A stretch of 64,000 bases of DNA. It comes from Slackia sp. (lineage in GTDB: Bacteria > Actinomycetota > Coriobacteriia > Coriobacteriales > Eggerthellaceae). This document shows, one piece after another, positions 49,299 to 56,640 of this stretch. Position 1 is the stretch's first letter, and every line of letters begins with the position of its first letter. The notes beneath the pieces are model-generated. The model worked only from the letters and a program-made list of their open reading frames with translations, had not been told where the DNA came from and searched no databases. The stretch covers positions 1 through 64,000 of the forward strand of contig JARIED010000019.1 in NCBI GenBank assembly GCA_029266945.1, read 5' to 3'. The position numbers and the translations under genes are program-made.

Positions 49299-50521
49299 GC
49301 AGGCGTCTCATCGGAAGCGCGGCGCTCAAGCTCTTCGAGATTACACGCGTAGTACACTTTACGACCCATCTTTTCGACGGCGACGATGCCTTCCTGTTTA
49401 AGCCGTTTGAGACGACGCTGCAACGTCGGCTTGCTGATGGCAAGCGCATTGCACAGTTCATCGGCCGTCGCGCCATAAAGCGCAAACAGGCGTGCGACTA
49501 TGAGAACGCATACGATGTCGGAAATATATTTATCATCTTCCGAAGAATACAAGCGCAAAGCGAGCGACTCGTATTTCCGCAAGCTCGAATCTCTTTCCGC
49601 AAGCGCCTCCTTGAGACGCTCCATCCCCACAAGCACGATATTAACGAACTCAATAACAAACGGTGTCAGATCGCCCTTATTGAGGGGGTGCTCGCACACC
49701 ATAAACGCTTTGTAGTACCGCCCTATCTCTTCCTTGATGGCAAAGGAAAGTCGCAAACCAACAAGGCGTTCATACTCGCTAGAAATGATATAGCTGCTGA
49801 TAAACCTGTTCGTGCGTCCATTGCCGTCATAAAACGGATGAATGTAGCCGAAGAGAAAATGACCGACTGCAGCGCGCACGATAATATCGACCTCTTTGTT
49901 CCCGAGAAACGAAATCATGCATTCCATCATTTCAATAATTTTCGACTCAGGGGAAACGCCGCGATGTATTTCACGTTCAGCACTATCAACGACAGCAACC
50001 GACCCGGCACGAAAATATTTGCCATCGGGGACCTTTTTACCGTCAGAAGCGCGCACTTCCTCTAAAACCAAATCGTCGTAAAGTCGTCTTATGTCTTCGC
50101 ACGAGTCAAGCGGAACAATCTTGCCACGCAACAACATATCGTACTTAGCAACGATTCCATGAAAACGCTTGCGCCTATCGTTCTGTTCAAGGGAATCAAG
50201 AACGTCACTGACCTCCCTACGTGTGGAATGGACGTTTTCTATCTCATTCGTGAGGACGATTTCATCGATAAGACACGCATTTGCGTAATCCGATATCGCC
50301 TTTCCTGGCAATGTCTCGACGAATTTATATATTTCTTTATCAAGCCTCGCAGCTTTCATCAGCATCGAATTCAACGCTGGAGTAATCACGAAAAACGCTG
50401 GATCATTACCGATATTGCAACCGACTTTTATCGCGAATTCGGAGTTGAAACGACTTTCGTAAAGGGCTTTTTCATCCGTGTTGGGGTCGTGGAACGCCTT
50501 GCGTAACGTCTTGTACTTCAT
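49289..50521 (-). CDS. Fic-domain protein with C-terminal winged helix
   Basis: 410 residues from ATG at 50521 (MKYKTLRKAFHDP; RBS GGAGGAGAT). Fic motif HPFYDGNGRTNRF (HxFxDGNGRxxR), giving AMP transfer to a target hydroxyl. The N-terminal inhibitory helix TNEIENVHST ([S/T]xxxE[G/N]) marks class II, self-restrained. The C-terminal ~60 residues are a helix-turn-helix (ATADELCNALAISKPTLQRRLKRLKQEGIVAVEKMGRKVYY), so it may also bind DNA. GC content is clearly below neighbours and codons are AT-richer, suggesting transfer. The target is unknown; the flanking repeated operators could be its own sites. Confidence 0.9.
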   Translation of the reverse strand: MKYKTLRKAFHDPNTDEKALYESRFNSEFAIKVGCNIGNDPAFFVITPALNSMLMKAARLDKEIYKFVETLPGKAISDYANACLIDEIVLTNEIENVHSTRREVSDVLDSLEQNDRRKRFHGIVAKYDMLLRGKIVPLDSCEDIRRLYDDLVLEEVRASDGKKVPDGKYFRAGSVAVVDSAEREIHRGVSPESKIIEMMECMISFLGNKEVDIIVRAAVGHFLFGYIHPFYDGNGRTNRFISSYIISSEYERLVGLRLSFAIKEEIGRYYKAFMVCEHPLNKGDLTPFVIEFVNIVLVGMERLKEALAERDSSLRKYESLALRLYSSEDDKYISDIVCVLIVARLFALYGATADELCNALAISKPTLQRRLKRLKQEGIVAVEKMGRKVYYACNLEELERRASDETPAIR

Positions 50522-50560
50522 ATCTCCTCCGAGCAGACCTATGCCCCACATCTTATAGCG

Positions 50561-50650
50561 AAGATATACAATGCGATAAAAAATAGCAACTCTCTTTATC
50601 GCATTGTCTCGTTTTCGGATGATTCAATAAAAATGTTATCGGATTGCGAG
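50561..50650 (-). repeat. Operator/promoter module B (before fic, overlapping the methyltransferase 3' end)
   Basis: In plus sense CAATGCGATAA (50569-50579), 16 bases, TTATCGCATTG (50596-50606), then degenerate ATGATTCAAT and TTATCGGATTG, the last containing the methyltransferase stop. In minus sense TTGCTA (50584-50589), 17 bases, TATCTT (50561-50566) is a promoter whose -35 is enclosed by the perfect 11-bp inverted repeat. Confidence 0.8.
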
Positions 50651-51913
50651 CGACCCTTCAGCGCGGCGGGCGATTGCTTTGCCGATGCGATGCACCACGT
50701 CCACCACGAGCGCGTTGCCCATGCAGAACGCACGGTGACCGTCGGTCATGCCCGTGGCGGTCCACCCTTTCGGGAAGGTCTGCAGCTGGTCGAGCTCGTC
50801 AGGCACCAGACGGCGATATCGACCGCTTTCGGTTTTCACCACGTGTTTGAAGCGCGACGCGCCCGCGCCGCCTTCGCCCGTCAAAATGGTACGCGACGGC
50901 TTGTCGATCGCATCGGGAAACGCCATGCCGCCTTCGCTGTACATGTACGTGAAACCCGACGCGTGCGTGCGCTCCTCTTTCTTGGCGCCTTTGAAATACT
51001 CCCAACGCTCGAGTTTGTCGTCGTCGATGAAAAACGCCTCGGGCACCTGCTCTTCGGGAATCAGCACGTCACCGAGCGTTGCGAAGGGGCCGCCGCACAC
51101 GGGCGTCACCTCTGCAGTGAACACCTCGCCGTTCTGCATGGCGCCCGCGCCGTGAAACGGCGACGCCTTCAGGCCTTTACCGAAGTTTTTGCTCACCTCG
51201 TACGGCTCGCCCTGCACCGCGAATGCATTCGCCTTCGTGACCAGGCGGTTAACGGGAAACGCCTCGGCCATCACGCCGCCTTCGCGCACACGCTCCTCGA
51301 TATTCCACGCAGGCGCGCCCTTTTCGGCATACACGTACACGCGGCGACGGCGCTGCGGCGCGCCGTAATCGGCCGCGTTCACCACGCGCCATTCCACCGA
51401 ATAGCCGCGCTCGTTCAGGCACGCCAGCATGATGGCGAAATCACGGCCACGCTGCGACGCGGGCGACTTCAGCAGGCGGTCCACGTTTTCAAGCAGCACG
51501 TATTTCGGCGAGCACAGATACAGGAAGCGATAGATCTGCCACCAGAGCACGCCCTTCTTACCCTCGATGCCGCCCGACTGGTTCTTCGGCCGCGCCACCG
51601 AATAGTCCTGGCACGGGAAGCCGCCCACCAGCATGTCGTGCGCGGGAATAGAGCGCACGCCCGCCTCCACCTGGTCGAGCACGCATTCGATATCTTCATT
51701 GACGATGGACCCCTCGCCGAAACGCTCGGCGTAGCAGCGCGCCGCGAACTGGCGCGTTTCGGTTCCAGGAGGCTCCCACTGGTTCGCCCAAACGGTCTGG
51801 AAATCGCCCGCCGCGGGACGATGCCAGCCGCGCTCTTCGTCGTCGTATCCATCGAGCGCCAAGCGGAATCCGCCCACGCCCGCGAACAATTCGGCAACGC
51901 GAATCTTCGTCAT
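50636..51913 (-). CDS. DNA cytosine-5 methyltransferase (orphan)
   Basis: 425 residues from ATG at 51913 (MTKIRVAELFAGVGGFRLALDGY; RBS GGAGG). C5-MTase motifs: I AELFAGVGGFR, IV VGGFPCQDYSVA with the catalytic Cys, VI LLENVDRLL, VIII QRRRRVYVYA and IX/X RRLVPDELDQLQTFP, GNALVVDVV. The target-recognition region is ~230-330. No restriction endonuclease or Vsr gene is adjacent, so it may be epigenetic or a relic of an R-M system. Ends inside operator module B. Confidence 0.93.
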   Translation of the reverse strand: MTKIRVAELFAGVGGFRLALDGYDDEERGWHRPAAGDFQTVWANQWEPPGTETRQFAARCYAERFGEGSIVNEDIECVLDQVEAGVRSIPAHDMLVGGFPCQDYSVARPKNQSGGIEGKKGVLWWQIYRFLYLCSPKYVLLENVDRLLKSPASQRGRDFAIMLACLNERGYSVEWRVVNAADYGAPQRRRRVYVYAEKGAPAWNIEERVREGGVMAEAFPVNRLVTKANAFAVQGEPYEVSKNFGKGLKASPFHGAGAMQNGEVFTAEVTPVCGGPFATLGDVLIPEEQVPEAFFIDDDKLERWEYFKGAKKEERTHASGFTYMYSEGGMAFPDAIDKPSRTILTGEGGAGASRFKHVVKTESGRYRRLVPDELDQLQTFPKGWTATGMTDGHRAFCMGNALVVDVVHRIGKAIARRAEGSLAIR

Positions 51914-52021
51914 GCAAGCCTCCATAGCATTCGTTTGTATCGGACCCATGATCGCAAATAGAGCCCGCTCCGTCAAGATCGCACGGGCGGACGGCACCGC
52001 CCGCTTACGCCCCGAACGCAA

Positions 52022-52053
52022 GAAACCCCGGCGCTCGAGGCGGCCGGGGTTTC
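52022..52053 (-). terminator. Terminator after the Na+/phosphate-type transporter gene
   Basis: GAAACCCCGGC and GCCGGGGTTTC form a perfect 11-bp stem with T-rich minus-strand tail. Confidence 0.85.
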
Positions 52054-52087
52054 ACAAGCAAACTTTCGGGGAATCCCGCCAAAAGTC

Positions 52088-53836
52088 CTACGCCTGCGAC
52101 GCGCCTTCCTGGGTGAGTTCGGGGTCGATCATGAAGTAATCGAGCACGTCCTTGTCGGCCTTCACCAGGTCGGCAATATTCATGCAGCTCGTGCCGACGC
52201 GGCCGATATCGTAAAGCAACCTGTTGAATACAGCGGTCATGGCGGGCGAGCATTCTTTCGCAGCGATGCGTTTCATATGCGTCTTGCGCGCAGTGGTTTC
52301 GGCCTCGACCAAGCTTGCGCTTGCAGCGAACACGCGCTTCGCATCTGAGGAATCGCCCGACGCCAATGCCTTCATGGCGCCCGCGAACATCTCCTCGGCG
52401 ATGGCCATCGCCTTTTGAGCCTCGTCGATCGCGGCCTCGGAATACTTCACGCCCTTGCAGGACTTCACGATATGCCCGCACAGCGCCGCTACGCGTTCGG
52501 CATCGTTCAGACCGCGCATCAGCTTCATAGTATGCGCCGCCTGGTCTTCGTTGAGCGCGCCCGCCGCGAAGATTTCGGCAAGATAGTCGGTCACTTTCTG
52601 GCACAGCTCGCCGGCCGCTTCGGCCTTGCGCGCCGCCTCGTCAATGCGCTTGGAATCACGATCGCGCAGAGCCGCGGAAATATCATGGAGCGACACGCGG
52701 ATCGTTTCGCCGCAGCGCTCGATTTCCTGGGCAACCATCTGCAGCGCAACCACAGGCTGAGACATGAGACGATCGTCGAGATACATAGGCTCGGCAGGAT
52801 CGGACACGACCTTCGATCCCACACGCTTCTCGGGAATGATACACATGACGATTTTCACCATGAGACAGATGAACGGCAGCCACAGCAGCGTCATGGCGAC
52901 GTTGAACGACGTGTGCGCATTTGCGATCTGGCGAGAAATGACCTCGACTTCGGGGCCCGCAGGCGAAATAGCCTGAATGAACGCGGCGAATGCGGGAATG
53001 AACCAGATGAAAATCAAACAGCCTGAAATATTGAACAGGCTGTGCGACACAGCCACGCGCTTGGCATTGCGACTCTGTCCGATGCTGGCGAGCAAGGCCG
53101 TAATCGTGGTGCCGATGTTGTCGCCCAGCAGCACGGGGATGGCGCCCGTCAAGCCGATGACGCTCGTCACGCCATCGGGGCCGGCGGTAGCGGCCAGGTT
53201 CTGCAGCACCGCGATGGTGGCGGAACTGCTCTGGACGATGACCGTCATGATCGTGCCTACGACCACGCCCAAGATAGGAACGTCGACCACCTGGGAAATC
53301 ATATCGATGAACACGGGGCTCGTGGCCAGCGGCTTCATCGAGTCGCCCATGGTCTCGATGCCCAGGAACAGCAGGCCGAAGCCCAGGATGCTCAGGCCGA
53401 CGCTCTTCACGCGCTCCGTCTTGGCGACGAACGACACCAAGAAGCCGATAAACACGAACGCCAGAATATAGTCGGTGATCTTGAACGCGATGATCTGGGC
53501 CGTGATCGTGGTACCGATGTTGGCGCCCAAAATGATCGAGATCGCCTGAGGCAGGCCCATAAGGCGGGCGCTCACGAAGCCGATCGCCATGACCGTCGTA
53601 GCGCTCGAACTTTGCAGCACGGCCGTAGTGAGCGCGCCGGCCAAAACGCCGAGAATCGGATTCTTAGTCAAAAGGGAAAGAATGTTCTTCATCTTTTCGC
53701 CGGCAACCTTCTGAAGGTTGTCGCTCATCATATTCATGCCGAAGATGAAGATGGCAAGACCGCCGAGAAGGCCCAGGGCGGTAGGAAGCACGGTGTCCAC
53801 GAAAGCGTTCTCCTCAGTTCGTACGGGCATCTGCAT
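52088..53836 (-). CDS. Na+/phosphate cotransporter family protein (NptA/PF02690) with PhoU-like tail
   Basis: About 582 residues from ATG at 53836 (MQMPVRTEEN); the track's 53890 start lies upstream of a TATACT box, so the exact start is unsure. Two inverted repeats of the family: GLLGGLAIFIFGMNMMSDNLQ..ALTTAVLQSSSATTVM and VVVGTIMTVIVQSSSATIAVLQN, both with the QSSSAT ion/phosphate-binding motif. The last ~220 residues are helical and PhoU-like. Imports phosphate or a related anion with Na+, or exports it. Monocistronic with its own terminator. Confidence 0.88.
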   Translation of the reverse strand: MQMPVRTEENAFVDTVLPTALGLLGGLAIFIFGMNMMSDNLQKVAGEKMKNILSLLTKNPILGVLAGALTTAVLQSSSATTVMAIGFVSARLMGLPQAISIILGANIGTTITAQIIAFKITDYILAFVFIGFLVSFVAKTERVKSVGLSILGFGLLFLGIETMGDSMKPLATSPVFIDMISQVVDVPILGVVVGTIMTVIVQSSSATIAVLQNLAATAGPDGVTSVIGLTGAIPVLLGDNIGTTITALLASIGQSRNAKRVAVSHSLFNISGCLIFIWFIPAFAAFIQAISPAGPEVEVISRQIANAHTSFNVAMTLLWLPFICLMVKIVMCIIPEKRVGSKVVSDPAEPMYLDDRLMSQPVVALQMVAQEIERCGETIRVSLHDISAALRDRDSKRIDEAARKAEAAGELCQKVTDYLAEIFAAGALNEDQAAHTMKLMRGLNDAERVAALCGHIVKSCKGVKYSEAAIDEAQKAMAIAEEMFAGAMKALASGDSSDAKRVFAASASLVEAETTARKTHMKRIAAKECSPAMTAVFNRLLYDIGRVGTSCMNIADLVKADKDVLDYFMIDPELTQEGASQA

Positions 53837-54114
53837 GAAACCATCGAGGGAGCAGTATAGCGGCCGAAACGATTCGCGTAGACTTTGCAAATGTAAAATA
53901 AATGCAAAGTCACAGGGAGGAAAACAGGCAAGTTACGTGCTCTTATCTGCGCAAATGCAATATTGGTACCTATTTTGCACAAAAGGAAGCGCTACGCCGC
54001 CTCGATATGCATCCAAAAGCAGACACGGCGTCTAAAACGCGACGTCCCGACAGGATCGTTCCGCCGCGAAAGCGCGGCGCATTCGAAGAAGGACAAACCG
54101 CGCATCTTCTCGAA
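53837..54114. other. Intergenic region, no gene seen
   Basis: Holds the upstream region of the transporter gene (TATACT at ~53856 in minus sense) and otherwise no ORF with an RBS or domain. Confidence 0.4.
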
Positions 54115-54146
54115 AACATAAAAAGGCGGCCAGAAAGCCGCCTCTC
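54115..54146 (-). terminator. Terminator after the SDR gene
   Basis: AGGCGGC and GCCGCCT pair around 6 bases; the minus transcript ends in UUUUU. Confidence 0.8.
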
Positions 54147-54178
54147 AAAACGCACACAGCGCGATACCCGCGCAAACG

Positions 54179-54946
54179 CTACGGCCTCAGGCCGCTGCCA
54201 CCCTGCAGGGTCAGCGTTTCGCCGGAAATATAACTAGCGTCCTCGGAGCACAGAAACACAGCCGTGCGTCCGATGTCGCTTTCAGCGTCGCCGAAACGGC
54301 CCGCAGGAATGCCATGGATGGTCTTCTCGTACGCCTCGGGATACTCTTCCTTCCAAGCAGCCAGCTGGCTGGTCATGACCAGCGGGCAGATCACGTTGCA
54401 GTTGATGCCGTCGGGGCCCCATTCGGTGGCGGCGACGCGCGTCATGCCGCGGATGCCTTCCTTGGCCGCCGCGTAGGAGCTCTGGCCGTAACGGCCGAAC
54501 AGGCCCGCGCCCGACGCGAAGTTCACCACGGAGCCCTTGACTTCCTTGAGATAGGGGTGGCAATGTTTCATATAGAAGAACGCGGCGTACAGGCCGGAGA
54601 ACACGGCCTTGTCGAAATCTTCCTTGGTATGCTCGACCAGCGTGAGGCCCGATGCCGAGTTCTGGGCGTTGTTGATCAGGAAGTCGATGCGACCGAACTC
54701 GTCTACGACCTGCTTGACCGCAGCCTCGACCTGGGCTTCGTCGCCGCCGTCGGCCTGCAAGCACAGCACCCTGATGCCGTACAGGCGCTCGAGCTCTTCC
54801 TTGGCGTCTTCGAGTTTCTTGGCGTTGCGGCCGGTAATGGCCAGGTTGCAGCCCTCTTTGGCGAATGCCGTGGAAAGGCCCCAGCCGATGCCGCCGCCCT
54901 TGCCGCCGCCCGTGATGATGGCCACCTTGCCGTCGAATTTGCCCAT
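54179..54946 (-). CDS. Short-chain dehydrogenase/reductase (SDR)
   Basis: 255 residues from ATG at 54946 (MGKFDGKVAIITGGGKGGGIG; RBS AGGAGGC). Classical SDR: cofactor motif TGGGKGGGIG, DGGDEAQ (Asp adenine site), structural NNA (LINNAQNSASG), catalytic YAAAK (SSYAAAKEG) and end SGETLTLQGGSGLRP. The Rossmann glycine loop is a little longer than TGxxxGxG. NAD(P)H-linked oxidation of a hydroxy group; related proteins in gut Eggerthellaceae act on bile acids and steroids, but the substrate here is not shown by sequence. Confidence 0.9.
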   Translation of the reverse strand: MGKFDGKVAIITGGGKGGGIGWGLSTAFAKEGCNLAITGRNAKKLEDAKEELERLYGIRVLCLQADGGDEAQVEAAVKQVVDEFGRIDFLINNAQNSASGLTLVEHTKEDFDKAVFSGLYAAFFYMKHCHPYLKEVKGSVVNFASGAGLFGRYGQSSYAAAKEGIRGMTRVAATEWGPDGINCNVICPLVMTSQLAAWKEEYPEAYEKTIHGIPAGRFGDAESDIGRTAVFLCSEDASYISGETLTLQGGSGLRP

Positions 54947-55133
54947 GAAAGCCTCCTGACTTCGGGTGTTTCTTTTTGCGACATAAACGTAATAGCGAAT
55001 TGCCGGCACGAGGCGCGCAATTCGCCGAAGGGCGTTTTTTCGGCCGCATACAGCACCGGTTTCCCCAGAACGAAACAAGACCGAAACACGAAAGCGGGCC
55101 GCGCCCCGCCCCGCAGCCGTCCGAACACACGCA

Positions 55134-55167
55134 TAAAAAATGGGCCGACGACGAATCGTCGGCCCAT
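55134..55167 (-). terminator. Terminator of the polysulfide-reductase-like operon
   Basis: TGGGCCGACGA and TCGTCGGCCCA form a perfect stem around CGAA; minus transcript ends in a U-run. Confidence 0.93.
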
Positions 55168-55209
55168 CGCACAAACGCGGCGAACGGAAATCTCAATCGC
55201 AAGCGCGGC

Positions 55210-56094
55210 CTACATGACGAACACGACAGGCAATGCGGCCATGACCACCAGGTAGCGCAACAGGAAGCCGCCCGCCAACACGCACGCATCCACGCCGACA
55301 CTGACCATGCGAGCCTTGGAAGACTCCTCGAACTCCTTCGGAGCGAAGAAGAGCAGCCAGGTCTCGACGGCGGTCGGAGCCACCAGGCCCACGACCACCA
55401 GGCCCAGCCAGAACAGCGGAGCCCAAGAGCCGCACACCAGACCCATCACCGAATCGAATCCGGCAGTGGAGTTGTAGCTGGTGATGAAGCACAGCGCAGC
55501 CACCAGCACGATTTCAATCAGGGGCAGGCAGTAGTGCGCCTTCTTCAGCAGACCCACGGCCTCGAACTCGCCGGCGAAGCGCAGAGCGCCCAGCAGCAGC
55601 ACCGACGCCGCGCCCGCCGACATGGCGGACACCAGGAACAGAATGGGCAGCAAGGCGTTGTTCCACAGGGGGAACGTCTTGCATACGCCCAGCAAAGCGC
55701 CCGTGTACATGGCCACGCACACCGCGAACACAGCACCCGCGATCTCCAGCCACGCGGGAACGCGCTTTTTCAAGAAATCGAGCAGCAGCACGACCAGCGC
55801 GATCACCATGAAAGCCGCCAGGAACACGACACCCCAGGTCATGACAGAGAACGGATTGTGCAGCAACAAGGCGAAGCGCAGCGGGTGGTGCAGGCCGGCC
55901 TCGGCGTCGATCATCAGCAGCACCAGGCCGATCATCACCACGACGGGCGCGATGATATGGCCCGCCTTACGCATGTTGACGGCCTCGGGATGACGCCAGC
56001 GCAGAAACGCCGACGTCACGAACGCGCCGCCGCCCAGACCGGCAAGGAACAGGTACCAGGCGATGGGAGCGCCCCAGATAGGTTCGAATGACAT
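55210..56094 (-). CDS. NrfD/PsrC-like membrane anchor subunit
   Basis: 294 residues, ~8 helices, opening with the family mark PIAWYLFLAGLGGGAFVTSAFL. Anchors the catalytic and Fe-S subunits encoded upstream and exchanges electrons with the quinone pool. RBS and start lie six bases after the Fe-S gene. Different from the module 2 NrfD (shorter, different helices). Confidence 0.9.
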   Translation of the reverse strand: MSFEPIWGAPIAWYLFLAGLGGGAFVTSAFLRWRHPEAVNMRKAGHIIAPVVVMIGLVLLMIDAEAGLHHPLRFALLLHNPFSVMTWGVVFLAAFMVIALVVLLLDFLKKRVPAWLEIAGAVFAVCVAMYTGALLGVCKTFPLWNNALLPILFLVSAMSAGAASVLLLGALRFAGEFEAVGLLKKAHYCLPLIEIVLVAALCFITSYNSTAGFDSVMGLVCGSWAPLFWLGLVVVGLVAPTAVETWLLFFAPKEFEESSKARMVSVGVDACVLAGGFLLRYLVVMAALPVVFVM

Positions 56095-56100
56095 CCTTCA

Positions 56101-56640
56101 TCACCTCACGTAAAAGACTTTTGCTTCGGTCAGGTCGCCATCGATCGGCTGGGCGTTCAGCTCGGCGATCTGTTTGGAAACCTCGGACTCAGGATCGTCC
56201 AGGTCGCCGAAAATGCGCACGCCGGTGGGACACGCCGTCACGCACGTGCACATCTCGGTGCCGTCGAGAGCGGATACGGTGCAGAAGCGGCACTTGTCCA
56301 CCGCGCCCGTCTCCTCGTTCACGACGCGAGCGCCGTACGGGCAGGCGGCCATGCAGTACTTACAGCCGATGCAGCGGCCGTGGTCGACGCACACGATGCC
56401 GTCTTCGGTGGTGTACGTCGCGCCGGTGGGGCACACGGCCTGGCACGGAGCGTCCACGCAGTGCATGCATTGCGTGGGAACGTGCTCGATCGTCACGCTG
56501 GGATACGTTCCACGCTCGAATTCGTGGAACTTGATGAACGATTCGTTCGGAAGCAGGTCGTTCTGCCTCTGGCACGCCGTGCGACAGGCGAAGCAGCCTA
56601 CGCACTTCTTGGTATTGATAAGCATTCCATAGCGGGCCAT
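56101..56640 (-). CDS. DmsB/PsrB-like four-cluster ferredoxin subunit
   Basis: 179 residues with four cysteine sets: CVGCFACRTAC, CMHCVDAPCQAVC, CIGCKYCMAAC and CRFC..CTCVTAC. No own signal, so it hitch-hikes on the Tat signal of the catalytic subunit. Its ATG shares a base with the catalytic gene's TAA stop (TAATG), indicating tight coupling. Confidence 0.95.
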   Translation of the reverse strand: MARYGMLINTKKCVGCFACRTACQRQNDLLPNESFIKFHEFERGTYPSVTIEHVPTQCMHCVDAPCQAVCPTGATYTTEDGIVCVDHGRCIGCKYCMAACPYGARVVNEETGAVDKCRFCTVSALDGTEMCTCVTACPTGVRIFGDLDDPESEVSKQIAELNAQPIDGDLTEAKVFYVR

